Positions 6,374 through 14,720 of a stretch of DNA of 64,000 bases are shown here, one piece after another. Every line of letters starts with the position of its first letter. Positions within the stretch are counted from its first letter, which is position 1. The DNA is from Lachnospira pectinoschiza (GTDB taxonomy: Bacteria > Bacillota > Clostridia > Lachnospirales > Lachnospiraceae): contig NZ_FNHZ01000005.1 of assembly GCF_900103815.1 (NCBI RefSeq), positions 62,001 through 126,000 of the forward strand, read 5' to 3'. The notes under the pieces were generated by a model, which saw only the letters and a list, made by a program, of their open reading frames with translations, did no database searches and was not told the DNA's origin. A program made the translations under genes and the position numbers.

Positions 6374-7738
6374 ATGGTACATCAGTATAAGAATAATGGA
6401 TATAACATCGTATTAGATGTTAACAGTGGTTCTGTTCATGTAGTTGATGATATGGTATACGATATTATAGCTGCTTATGAAGGACACACAGTAGAAGAAG
6501 TAGTCTGTCAGTTTGATGGCAAATATTCTAAGGAAGACGTAGAAGAATGCTATGCTGAAATAACAGAACTAAAGGAAGCAGGACAGTTATTTACAGAGGA
6601 TATTTATGAGCCATATATTGACTCATTTGCAGATAGACCTACAGTTGTAAAGGCACTTTGTCTTCACATTGCACATGATTGTAACTTAGGTTGTAAGTAT
6701 TGCTTCGCCGATGAAGGTGAATATCATGGTAGAAGAGCTATGATGAGCTTTGAAGTTGGTAAGAAGGCACTTGATTTCTTAGTTGCTAACTCAGGCAGCA
6801 GAAGAAACTTAGAGGTTGACTTTTTTGGTGGCGAACCTACAATGAATTTTGAAGTAGTTAAGCAGCTTGTTGCTTATGGCCGTTCTCTTGAAGAGGCTAA
6901 CAACAAGAAGTTTAGATTTACATTAACAACTAATGGTATCTTACTTAACGACGAGATTATGGAATTTGCTAATAAGGAAATGAGTAATGTCGTATTAAGT
7001 TGTGATGGACGTAAGGAAATCAACGATATGATGAGACCTGTTCGTTCAAGCGGAAGAAGCTCATACGATATCATTATGCCTAAGTTTAAGAAGCTTGCAG
7101 AAAGCAGAAATCAGATGAATTACTACATTCGTGGTACATTTACTCATTTCAATCTTGACTTCTCAAAGGATGTTTTACATTTTGCAGATGAAGGATTCGA
7201 GCAGATTTCTGTTGAGCCAGTAGTTGCTCAGCCAACAGATGACTATGCAATTAGAGAAGAGGATCTTGATACTCTTAAAGAACAATATGATATTTTAGCT
7301 GCAGAGATCGTTAAGAGAAAGAAGGCAGGAAAAGGCTTTAACTTCTTCCACTTCATGATCGATTTACAGGGCGGTCCTTGTGTAGCTAAGAGACTTTCTG
7401 GATGTGGTTCAGGATGTGAATATTTAGCAGTAACACCTTGGGGTGATTTATATCCTTGTCATCAGTTCGTAGGTAATGAAGATTTCATTATGGGTAACGT
7501 TGACGAAGGTATTACAAAGCCTGAAATTAGAAAGATGTTTAAGGCTAGCAACGTTTACACTAAGGAAAAGTGTAAGAATTGTTTCGCTAGATTCTATTGC
7601 AGTGGCGGTTGTGCTGCCAATTCATATAACTTCCACGGTAACATCAATGATGCTTACGATGTTGGATGTGAACTCGAAAGAAAGAGAGTTGAGTGCGCGA
7701 TTATGATTCGTGCAGCAATGGCAGATGAGAACAATTAA
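6374..7738 (+). CDS. scfB: Radical SAM/SPASM thioether-forming SCIFF maturase
   Basis: The 454-residue enzyme has an N-terminal peptide-binding (RRE-like) region (about 1-85), the radical SAM cluster motif CxxxCxxC in HDCNLGCKYCFA (near residues 100-107), the GGEP motif in FFGGEPT, and a cysteine-rich SPASM tail with CGSGC, PCHQF, CKNC and FYCSGGCAAN that binds two auxiliary iron-sulfur clusters. It uses S-adenosylmethionine to form sulfur-to-carbon bridges in the SCIFF precursor encoded 134 bp upstream. Its length matches the family. The secDF gene follows 129 bp later, the conserved clostridial order. The start ATG at 6374 lies behind AGAAGAGG. Confidence 0.95.
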   Translation: MVHQYKNNGYNIVLDVNSGSVHVVDDMVYDIIAAYEGHTVEEVVCQFDGKYSKEDVEECYAEITELKEAGQLFTEDIYEPYIDSFADRPTVVKALCLHIAHDCNLGCKYCFADEGEYHGRRAMMSFEVGKKALDFLVANSGSRRNLEVDFFGGEPTMNFEVVKQLVAYGRSLEEANNKKFRFTLTTNGILLNDEIMEFANKEMSNVVLSCDGRKEINDMMRPVRSSGRSSYDIIMPKFKKLAESRNQMNYYIRGTFTHFNLDFSKDVLHFADEGFEQISVEPVVAQPTDDYAIREEDLDTLKEQYDILAAEIVKRKKAGKGFNFFHFMIDLQGGPCVAKRLSGCGSGCEYLAVTPWGDLYPCHQFVGNEDFIMGNVDEGITKPEIRKMFKASNVYTKEKCKNCFARFYCSGGCAANSYNFHGNINDAYDVGCELERKRVECAIMIRAAMADENN

Positions 7739-7867
7739 TCATCACCATTTTGGCTAGAGATTTTAATCTTTAGCATATTTCACTTTATTTCTTATAAATG
7801 TTTCACCGCGAATTTGGGACATTTTTTGTAATAAGAAATTATTTATGTTGAAGGGAGAGAATGTAAC

Positions 7868-10117
7868 ATGAAATACGGATTAGCTAAAAAGATATGTTAC
7901 AGTGCTATCGTACTAGTATTGCTTGTAGGTTTAATTTTAACAGCAATATTTGGTATGAACGGAAAAGGCTACGGAAGCGTAGAAGATATCAGTCTAGGTC
8001 TTGACCTTGCTGGTGGTGTTAGTATCACATACGAGATACAGGATGAGGATTATACAACTCAGGATGTAGAAGATACTATTTATAAGTTACAGCAGAGAGC
8101 AGAAAGCTACTCTACAGAATCTAATGTTTATCGTGAAGGCGATGACAGAGTAACAGTTGAAATTCCAACAGGTGAGAACTCTGAAGAGGATGCAAATGAA
8201 ATTCTTGCAGCACTTGGTACTCCAGGTTCATTGGAATTCTTAGACTCAGATAACTACTCATTATTTACACAGGGTAGTGAATATGAGACATTACTTACAG
8301 GTAATGATGTTGAGAATGCTCAGGCATACACAGATACAACAGATACAGATTCATCTACACCTTATGGTGTTCAGTTAACATTTACAGATGAAGGTGCTGA
8401 AAAGTTCTATAATGCAACTTCTGAAAATGTTGGCAGCTACATTTACATCTTATTCGATGGCGAAGTTGTTTCAGCTCCAACAGTTAGCTCAGCAATCTCA
8501 GGTGGAACTGCAGTAATTAATGGTATTGAAAGCTATGATACAGCAGAAAACTTAGCAACTTATATTAGAGTTGGTTCAGTTCCTGTAACTCTTGAAGAAG
8601 TTTCATCTTCAATTGTTAGCCCACAGCTTGGTGCAAGTGCAATTAAGTCAAGTATGGTAGCAGCAGTAATCGGTTTAGTTATACTTTGTATCTTCATGAT
8701 CGTAATCTATAGATTACCAGGTGTTGTTGCAACACTTACACTTTCAATTTATACAACATTAGTATTATTCTTATTAAGCGTTTACGACTTAACACTTACA
8801 TTACCAGGTATTGCCGGTATCATCTTAGGTATTGGTATGGCCGTTGATGGTAACGTAATTATTTATACACGTATTAGAGAAGAAATCGCAGCAGGTAAGT
8901 CTGTTGAGAATTCAATTCTTTCAGGTTATAGCAAGGCTGCTTCAGCTATCATTGATGGTAACGTTACAACATTAATTGCTGGTATCGTTCTTTACATCTT
9001 TGGTACAGGTTCAGTTAAGGGCTTCGCTACAACACTTATGATTTCTAATATCGTTTCAGTATTTACATCACTTGTAATTACTAAGGTTATTATGAAGCTT
9101 CTTTACAACTTCGGTTGCAAGAGCCCAGTATTATATGGTAAGACAGTTCATAAGAAGACAGTTAACTTCTTAGGCTTTAGAGTTAAGGCTTTCATCATTG
9201 CTATAGTAGTAATCGTTGCAGGCTTTGTATGCATGGGTGTTCGTTCAGGAATGGGCGATGGTGCTTTCAACTACTCATTAGAGTTCGTTGGTGGTACTAC
9301 AACAACATTTGAATTTGCACAGGAATACGACACAGAAACAATTGAGTCAGATATTATTCCAGTAATTAAGGATGCAACAGGAGTTACAGAAGTTCAGCAG
9401 CAGAAGACACAGGATTCTACAGCAGTTGCCTTCAAGACAACAGCTCTTACTCAGGAACAGAGAGAAGCTATGGAAGAAGCAGTAGTTGCTAGCTTCCCAA
9501 TTGAAGATGGTTCAACAGTTGAATCTAATTCAATTACAGGTTCAGTAAGTTCTACAATGAGAAGAAATGCTATTCTTTCAGTTGTACTTGCTACAGTATT
9601 TATGTTAATTTACATTTTCATCAGATTTAAGGATCTTAAGTTTGCTCTTGCAGCTGTTATTGCCTTAGTTCATGATGTATTAGTAGTTTTAGCATTCTAT
9701 GCATTCACAAGAATTACAGTAGGTACAACATTTATTGCTTGTATGCTTACAATCGTTGGTTACTCAATCAACGGTACTATCATTATCTTTGATAGAATTA
9801 GAGAACAATTAAAGACAGCTAATTCAAAGACAGATATTACAGAGCTTGTAAATTCATCAATTACATATACATTTACAAGAACATTAAATACAACAATTAC
9901 AACACTTATTATGTTAGTTTGCTTAGCAATTTTAGGTGTTTCATCAGTTAAGGAATTCGCAATGCCACTTATCGCTGGTATCTTAGCTGGTACATTCTCA
10001 TCTGTTCTTATCACATCAGCTCTTTGGTATATCATGGGTGGTAAGAAGAGAGGCGTTGTTAACGAAGTTAAGAAAGAAGACAAGAAGAAGGTCTTTGAAG
10101 ACGGCGCTCAGGTTTAA
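7868..10117 (+). CDS. secDF: SecD-SecF fused protein translocase accessory subunit
   Basis: The 749-residue protein joins SecD (about 1-410) and SecF (about 430-749) in one chain. It has one N-terminal membrane segment, a long extracytoplasmic P1-like domain beginning GLDLAGGVS, a five-helix block with GIGMAVDGNVIIYTR, then a second copy with its own segment, the LEFVGGT motif and GYSINGTIIIFDR. SecDF uses the proton gradient to pull preproteins out of the SecYEG channel. Position next to scfAB is conserved in Clostridia, which suggests a link between peptide maturation and export, although that is inference. A GGGAGAG site sets the start. A bidirectional terminator follows. Confidence 0.95.
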   Translation: MKYGLAKKICYSAIVLVLLVGLILTAIFGMNGKGYGSVEDISLGLDLAGGVSITYEIQDEDYTTQDVEDTIYKLQQRAESYSTESNVYREGDDRVTVEIPTGENSEEDANEILAALGTPGSLEFLDSDNYSLFTQGSEYETLLTGNDVENAQAYTDTTDTDSSTPYGVQLTFTDEGAEKFYNATSENVGSYIYILFDGEVVSAPTVSSAISGGTAVINGIESYDTAENLATYIRVGSVPVTLEEVSSSIVSPQLGASAIKSSMVAAVIGLVILCIFMIVIYRLPGVVATLTLSIYTTLVLFLLSVYDLTLTLPGIAGIILGIGMAVDGNVIIYTRIREEIAAGKSVENSILSGYSKAASAIIDGNVTTLIAGIVLYIFGTGSVKGFATTLMISNIVSVFTSLVITKVIMKLLYNFGCKSPVLYGKTVHKKTVNFLGFRVKAFIIAIVVIVAGFVCMGVRSGMGDGAFNYSLEFVGGTTTTFEFAQEYDTETIESDIIPVIKDATGVTEVQQQKTQDSTAVAFKTTALTQEQREAMEEAVVASFPIEDGSTVESNSITGSVSSTMRRNAILSVVLATVFMLIYIFIRFKDLKFALAAVIALVHDVLVVLAFYAFTRITVGTTFIACMLTIVGYSINGTIIIFDRIREQLKTANSKTDITELVNSSITYTFTRTLNTTITTLIMLVCLAILGVSSVKEFAMPLIAGILAGTFSSVLITSALWYIMGGKKRGVVNEVKKEDKKKVFEDGAQV

Positions 10118-10168
10118 CTTAGATAGAGCAAATCATTAAATTAAACAACAATGAGATATAAATAAAAT

Positions 10169-10205
10169 AAAGGCTTATGAAAATCTTAGATTTTCATAAG
10201 CCTTT
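10169..10205. terminator. Bidirectional terminator between secDF and recJ
   Basis: A 17-base perfect stem (AAAGGCTTATGAAAATC and its complement) with a three-base loop. It can serve secDF on the plus strand and the recJ operon on the minus strand. Confidence 0.85.
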
Positions 10206-10260
10206 TAAATTTCTTACTTTACGCATTCGCTAATTACACATGCGAAATTAATAATCTATT

Positions 10261-11997
10261 TTAATAATCTATTTCATTTACAATAAACTGTAAACTCTTA
10301 TTTCCTCTAAATTCATTGATATCCGGGTAGTAAATAATCTTAATAACACTTCCGATGGCAGGAAGTTCATCTTCTTCCACCTTAAATTTAATAGCTTCAA
10401 TGATTTTTCCGTAGGCAGACTGAAGCTGCATCTTAAGTACATTTTTATTCTTACCAATAAGATTAGCTCTAATTACCTTTAGGTTTCTGTCTGCAAATAC
10501 AGGCTTTTCATTGCCTTTACCAAAGGGCTCTAGAATCTCAAATTCTTTTACAAGCTCCATAGTTACATAGTCCACAGGCATGGCAACATCAATCCAAATC
10601 TTAGGAGTTAAATCATCCTGGGTTAGTGTCTGTTCTCTATTTAAGGCAGCTCTAAATTCCTCTAGATTTTCCTCTTTTAAGGAAAGACCTGCAGCCATTG
10701 GATGACCACCAAATTTAGTAAGAAGTGACTTTACCTTAGATATCTCTTCAAACATGTTATAGCCCTCAATTGAGCGGCCAGAACCCTTTAAGCCGTCTTC
10801 TGATTTAGTGATGACGATAGATGGCTTATAGTAGCGCTCACGCACTCTACCGGCAATAATACCTGCAATGGATTCGTGGCAATTTTCAAGATAAACGACT
10901 AAAACCTTATCGTCCTTTAAACTTGTATTATCCACCATCTCAAAGGCCTTAGAAGCCTCTGAATCAGTTAAATCCTTACGTTCATCATTAAGAGACTTAA
11001 GCTCTTTTGCAAGTTCCTTAGCTTCGTTTTCGCTTGTGGAGAGTAACATTTTTATAGCAAGCTCTGCACTCTCTAAGCGGCCGGAAGCGTTAAGACAAGG
11101 GCCAATAACAAAGCCTATGTGATAAGAACTAATGTGAGACTTATCTAGCTCGCAAAGCTCTATAAGGGCAGATAAGCCAAGATTTGGCGTATTTGCTATG
11201 TGGGCAAGGCCGTATTTAACTATAACTCTGTTCTCGTTAATTAAATCCATAACATCCCCCACGGTTGCAATAGCAGCAAACTCTAGGAAATCGTCCAAAT
11301 CACGGCTATAAAGGGCTTTATATTTACCTTTATCTATTGCGTTAATTTTAGCGTAAAGCACCTGTATGAGCTTATATGCCACTACAGCGCCGCACAAACC
11401 CTTAAAGGGATAAGGACAATCTGCCTGCTTTGGATTAACGCAGGCATCCGCCTCAGGAATTGTATAGATTTTCTCTTCACCCTGCATCTCAAAAGGAATG
11501 TCGTGGTGATCTGTAATAATTATTGTCATACCAAGGCTTTTAGCGTGCTTAACTTGCTCGAGGGCAGCAATACCGTTATCACAAGTAATGATAGTGTCAA
11601 TGCCATCTTCGTAAGCCTCATCAATAAGCCTCTCATTAATTCCGTAACCATCATGAATTCTATGAGGCACTACGTAATCCACAATCGCCCCTGCTCTTTT
11701 AAGACCCTTATAAAGAATAGTAATAGAGCAGATGCCGTCGATATCGTAGTCGCCAATGATTCGAATAGACTTTTTATTATCAATTTTATCCAAAAGGATA
11801 TCGCAAGCCTTAGTTATATCCTTCATGGAAAATGGATCGTGTAATCTAGATAAATCAGGACGTAGATACATGTTAAAATCCTCGTCACTAATCATGTTTC
11901 GATTCCTGATAATTCTAGCGGTAACCTGATCAATGCTATATTTATTAGCTATTTCATTAAAGTTGGCTTTCTTTCCAAAAACCCTCCAAATGCTCAT
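10261..11997 (-). CDS. recJ: Single-stranded-DNA-specific exonuclease RecJ
   Basis: The 578-residue protein carries the DHH-family motifs: DYDIDG at residues 83-88, the DHH signature D163-H164-H165 (TDHHDIPF), the LNASGRL motif and a DHHA1 domain with the GGHPMAAG glycine motif, then an OB-type C-terminal domain. RecJ degrades single-stranded DNA 5' to 3' in recombination and repair. It is about the usual Firmicutes length. It lies 56 bp behind the CLC transporter gene on the same strand and is probably the last gene of a three-gene operon (CYTH, CLC, recJ). Its own GAGG site precedes the ATG. Confidence 0.95.
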   Translation of the reverse strand: MSIWRVFGKKANFNEIANKYSIDQVTARIIRNRNMISDEDFNMYLRPDLSRLHDPFSMKDITKACDILLDKIDNKKSIRIIGDYDIDGICSITILYKGLKRAGAIVDYVVPHRIHDGYGINERLIDEAYEDGIDTIITCDNGIAALEQVKHAKSLGMTIIITDHHDIPFEMQGEEKIYTIPEADACVNPKQADCPYPFKGLCGAVVAYKLIQVLYAKINAIDKGKYKALYSRDLDDFLEFAAIATVGDVMDLINENRVIVKYGLAHIANTPNLGLSALIELCELDKSHISSYHIGFVIGPCLNASGRLESAELAIKMLLSTSENEAKELAKELKSLNDERKDLTDSEASKAFEMVDNTSLKDDKVLVVYLENCHESIAGIIAGRVRERYYKPSIVITKSEDGLKGSGRSIEGYNMFEEISKVKSLLTKFGGHPMAAGLSLKEENLEEFRAALNREQTLTQDDLTPKIWIDVAMPVDYVTMELVKEFEILEPFGKGNEKPVFADRNLKVIRANLIGKNKNVLKMQLQSAYGKIIEAIKFKVEEDELPAIGSVIKIIYYPDINEFRGNKSLQFIVNEIDY

Positions 11998-12053
11998 ATT
12001 TTAACCTCGATTTCTGAAGTTTGTTCAACTTAATTCGACAAAATTTAATTTAG

Positions 12054-13322
12054 TTAGTGTGTATTCTTATTTACAAACTCAGTTTTATACTTTGAATACA
12101 TAATCTTCTGTGTGCTATAAAGACTGTAATAGCCTGAAAGCAAGTAGCTAAAGGCAATACAAAGAATACAATACTTCATAGAGCCAGCACCAAACATCTC
12201 GATTGCAAGAATAAGAGATGTAATAGGGCAGTTAGTTACACCACAGAATACTGAAACCATGCCACAAGCTGCGCAAAGTGCCACTGGAAGCCCAAAGAGT
12301 GGAGCAAGGAAACTACCAAGAGTAGCACCAACAAATAAAGTAGGCACGATTTCACCACCCTTAAAGCCACCGCCAAGAGTTACGGCTGTGAAAAGAATTT
12401 TCAAAAGGAAAACGTACCAAGCGGCCGAATCTACAAAGCTGTTAGCAATAACGTCTGCGCCAGCGCCAAGAAAGCTAGTTGTATTGAAAATGTATCTAAG
12501 GGCGATAACAAGTAAACCTGCCACAAAGACACGAATATACTGGTTTGGAATGTATTTGCTATAAAGTTTATTAGCCCCGTGTAAGCACAAGCATAAAAGA
12601 ATACTTGCTAGAGCAAAGCATATAGCTAAAATAACGAATTTAGTGCCGTTTAAGGCATTAAAAGAAACAAGCTCATCTACGGTAAAGGCAGTACCTGCAA
12701 TTTTAAATAGTGAGGCAATTTTTTGAGCAATAAGTGCTGCAACTACGCATGGCACAAGGGCTGCATAGTACATAATACCTACACTAATAACTTCCATGGA
12801 AAATATTGCAGAGGCAATAGGTGTACCAAAAAGAGCTGAGAAACATGCGCTCATGCCACACATAATCATGATACGTCTATCTTTATCATCAAATTTAAAA
12901 GCCTTTCCAAGGAAATTTCCAAGAGAAGCGCCGACCTGAAGGGCAGCCCCCTCTCTACCTGCAGAACCACCAAATAGGTGAGTGATTAAAGTTGAAATAA
13001 TAATTAGGGGAGCAACCTTTGCAGGCACCTCCTCGTTTGACTGAATGGCAGTAATAACAAGGTTTGTACCCTTATTTCCGCCCTCGCCAACGATTCTATA
13101 TAAGAAAATGATAACTAAACCACCAATTGGTAGCAAAAATAAAAGATTAGGATTTGCTATTCTAATATTAGTGACCTTTCCTAAAAGAAGGTTGAAAACC
13201 GATCCAATAAAACCAATGGTTATACCGCTAAAGCTGGCACAAAGTAGCCATTTAATAAGCGTAAGTGTTGCATTTTTAAACCTTTGCATGGTCTCTTGAA
13301 TTGATTCTCGTGATAAGTCCAT
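12054..13322 (-). CDS. CLC-family anion transporter, fluoride (CLC-F) type
   Basis: The 422-residue membrane protein has the CLC scaffold with the gating-glutamate motif GREGA at 122-126. The first selectivity motif is not the chloride-type GSGIP but GTNLV (85-89), close to GNNLI of CLC-F, and the block HLFGGSAGREG and the later GGGFKGGEIVP also match CLC-F proteins, which exchange fluoride for protons to remove F- from the cell. Fluoride specificity is therefore likely but is inference from motifs. No fluoride riboswitch is seen in front of this operon, unlike the antiporter at 2232. The gene starts 11 bp after the CYTH stop, so it is co-transcribed with CYTH and recJ. Confidence 0.85.
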   Translation of the reverse strand: MDLSRESIQETMQRFKNATLTLIKWLLCASFSGITIGFIGSVFNLLLGKVTNIRIANPNLLFLLPIGGLVIIFLYRIVGEGGNKGTNLVITAIQSNEEVPAKVAPLIIISTLITHLFGGSAGREGAALQVGASLGNFLGKAFKFDDKDRRIMIMCGMSACFSALFGTPIASAIFSMEVISVGIMYYAALVPCVVAALIAQKIASLFKIAGTAFTVDELVSFNALNGTKFVILAICFALASILLCLCLHGANKLYSKYIPNQYIRVFVAGLLVIALRYIFNTTSFLGAGADVIANSFVDSAAWYVFLLKILFTAVTLGGGFKGGEIVPTLFVGATLGSFLAPLFGLPVALCAACGMVSVFCGVTNCPITSLILAIEMFGAGSMKYCILCIAFSYLLSGYYSLYSTQKIMYSKYKTEFVNKNTH

Positions 13323-13333
13323 TTTACTCTCCC

Positions 13334-13822
13334 TTATAAACTAACATTAATTAATTTCTTAATATCTTTTTCTGTCATAACACTCATGCGGCTGTTATGA
13401 TAGTTCTTATCATTAGTGACGTCTTTAATAAACCAATCTGGAGCAGTATAGGAGTTGCATTCCTCTAAATTAGGAAATTCCACTTCTGCTAAAACTACGC
13501 CGTCAAATTTACCCTCAAATATATCAAGCTCAATAGTATAACCCTTTCCATCAGGGATTTCATAGCGCTTCTTAGTAATAATGTTACCATCAGCCTTCTT
13601 AATTAGATTCTTATAAGCTTCTTCATTTAAGGGAAGGTTATATTCTTCTCTATTCATCTTACCCTTGCCCTTGTAGGTTAGGTAAAATTCATCATTATCC
13701 TGTCGTACACGAACAACGGGGTTAGTATTTAAATAGCCCTGTTCAATCTGTCGACACTTGTATTTAGTTAGATTCTCAGGAATTCCTGATACTAAAAATT
13801 TACGTTCAATTTCTACACCCAT
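13334..13822 (-). CDS. CYTH-domain triphosphatase-like protein
   Basis: A 162-residue protein consisting of a CYTH domain: the N-terminal ExExK motif is exact (EIERK), followed by basic and acidic strands (RVRQDNDEFYLTYKGKG, ELDIFEG, LAEVEF) that form the triphosphate tunnel. Members hydrolyse inorganic triphosphate or other triphosphate compounds with divalent metal. The frame is open for 21 more codons upstream, but GAGGTG sits just before the ATG at 13822 and the extra residues are not CYTH-like, so this start is chosen. It is the first gene of the operon with the CLC transporter and recJ and has its own promoter. Confidence 0.9.
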   Translation of the reverse strand: MGVEIERKFLVSGIPENLTKYKCRQIEQGYLNTNPVVRVRQDNDEFYLTYKGKGKMNREEYNLPLNEEAYKNLIKKADGNIITKKRYEIPDGKGYTIELDIFEGKFDGVVLAEVEFPNLEECNSYTAPDWFIKDVTNDKNYHNSRMSVMTEKDIKKLINVSL

Positions 13823-13856
13823 ATTACACCTCGAATTTTTGTATACAATACATCTT

Positions 13857-13885
13857 AATTTAACATATATACAGGGATTTTTCAA
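13857..13885 (-). promoter_or_regulatory. Promoter of the CYTH-CLC-recJ operon
   Basis: On the minus strand TTGAAA (13880-13885), a 17-base spacer and TAAATT (13857-13862) lie about 35 bases before the CYTH start, immediately behind the terminator of the small-RNA candidate. Confidence 0.6.
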
Positions 13886-13894
13886 ATTTAGGGC

Positions 13895-13921
13895 AAAAAA
13901 AGAAGAACCCGTCGGGGTTCT
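13895..13921 (-). terminator. Intrinsic terminator of the small-RNA candidate
   Basis: On the minus strand a perfect seven-base stem AGAACCC/GGGTTCT with a four-base loop is followed by a run of seven Ts within two bases. On the plus strand only a shorter T tract follows, so the minus direction is favoured. Confidence 0.75.
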
Positions 13922-14104
13922 ACTTTTTACATTTATAAAAAAATTTAATGAGGGAGGGGATCACACATTAGGGAAATGTAATCCGCCAGACTAACCTCGT
14001 AATGGGAGGAAGGTTAGCCGTTAATTTATGAAAAAGATTTTGAGTTAAGTTATGCATAAGAAGTTAATGTATTAGGGAGAGTTATTAACTTCTTCCTTAA
14101 CTCT
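13895..14104 (-). ncRNA. Candidate structured small RNA with repeated C-rich loops
   Basis: This stretch lies between the HU terminator and the CYTH promoter and has no gene. On the minus strand it can fold into three hairpins: a long one (outer stem 14096-14103 with 14042-14049, inner 11-bp stem 14084-14094 with 14058-14068), a second (14011-14017 with 13991-13997) and a third (13975-13984 with 13958-13969), then a single-stranded stretch and its own terminator. The loops read CTCTCCCTAATAC, TCCTCCCATTACG and TCCCT, and the linker before the terminator reads CCCTCCCTCATT. Repeated CUCCC could pair with Shine-Dalgarno sites. Read on the plus strand the same loops are AGGGAG, GGGAGGA, AGGGA and AGGGAGG, like CsrA-binding sponge RNAs, but a good plus-strand terminator is lacking. 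A strong promoter is not evident on either strand. Confidence 0.5.
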
Positions 14105-14227
14105 GAAAATATAATATCGTGATTTTGTGAACGTGATTTGACAAAGAGCTGAAGAAAGTATGAAAGAGTATAAACTAAATATAAATTCTAGAAAGAAAAT
14201 GGAAACTAAAAAGTACTAAAAAATAGC

Positions 14228-14264
14228 AAAAAAAAGACTACATTCGCAATGAATGTAGTCTTTT
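14228..14264 (-). terminator. Intrinsic terminator of the HU gene
   Basis: GACTACATTC and GAATGTAGTC form a perfect ten-base stem around a five-base loop, flanked by A and T tracts that make it strong on the minus strand and weaker on the plus strand. Confidence 0.85.
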
Positions 14265-14306
14265 CCTTACATTGTTCGTAAACAATTAGTGTCTGCAAAA
14301 GGTGAA

Positions 14307-14597
14307 TTACTTCTTCTTCTTGCCAGCGTTAACTGTTTCCTTTAAGCCCTTACCAGCCTTGAACTTAGGTGCCTTAGAAGCAGGAATCTTAATAGACTTA
14401 CCTGTCTGAGGATTCTTACCTGTTCTAGCAGCTCTTTCAACAACTTCGAAAGTACCGAAACCAACTAACTGGATCTTCTCACCCTTCTTAAGTTCTTCAG
14501 ATACTGTTTCAACAAAAGCCTTAAGAGCCTTCTCTGAATCCTTCTTTGAAAGTTCAGCCTTTTCTGCGATAGCAGCAACTAATTCTGTCTTGTTCAT
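14307..14597 (-). CDS. hup: HU-family DNA-binding protein
   Basis: A 96-residue histone-like protein of the HU/IHF family. It has the N-terminal MNKTELVAAIAEKAELSKKD, the helix pair, the GFGTFEV strand turn, and the DNA-binding arm with RTGKNPQTGKSIKIPAS, where the proline that inserts between base pairs is present. A lysine tail (GKKKK) closes the protein. HU bends and compacts DNA in the nucleoid as a dimer. It has a strong sigma-A promoter, an AAGGAGG site and its own terminator, as expected for an abundant protein transcribed alone. Confidence 0.97.
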   Translation of the reverse strand: MNKTELVAAIAEKAELSKKDSEKALKAFVETVSEELKKGEKIQLVGFGTFEVVERAARTGKNPQTGKSIKIPASKAPKFKAGKGLKETVNAGKKKK

Positions 14598-14646
14598 AAA
14601 AACTATTTCCTCCTTAAGATTATTAAGTTTTAATAATTATAAATCA

Positions 14647-14675
14647 TTTATACTACGATTTTTTTATCTTGTCAA
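14647..14675 (-). promoter_or_regulatory. Strong sigma-A promoter of hup
   Basis: On the minus strand TTGACA (14670-14675), a 17-base spacer and TATAAA (14647-14652). Confidence 0.85.
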
Positions 14676-14720
14676 CATTTTTAACTTGAAAAATGCCGAT
14701 TTTATGGGATTTATTGAGAA

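Noticed and set aside
13823-13885. Longer N-terminus of the CYTH protein
   Set aside because: The extra 21 codons lack CYTH character, overlap the promoter, and GAGGTG is placed for the internal ATG.
13886-14103. 6S RNA, SRP RNA or tmRNA
   Set aside because: The conserved parts of these RNAs (6S bubble, GGAA tetraloop SRP helix, tRNA-like ends) are not found.
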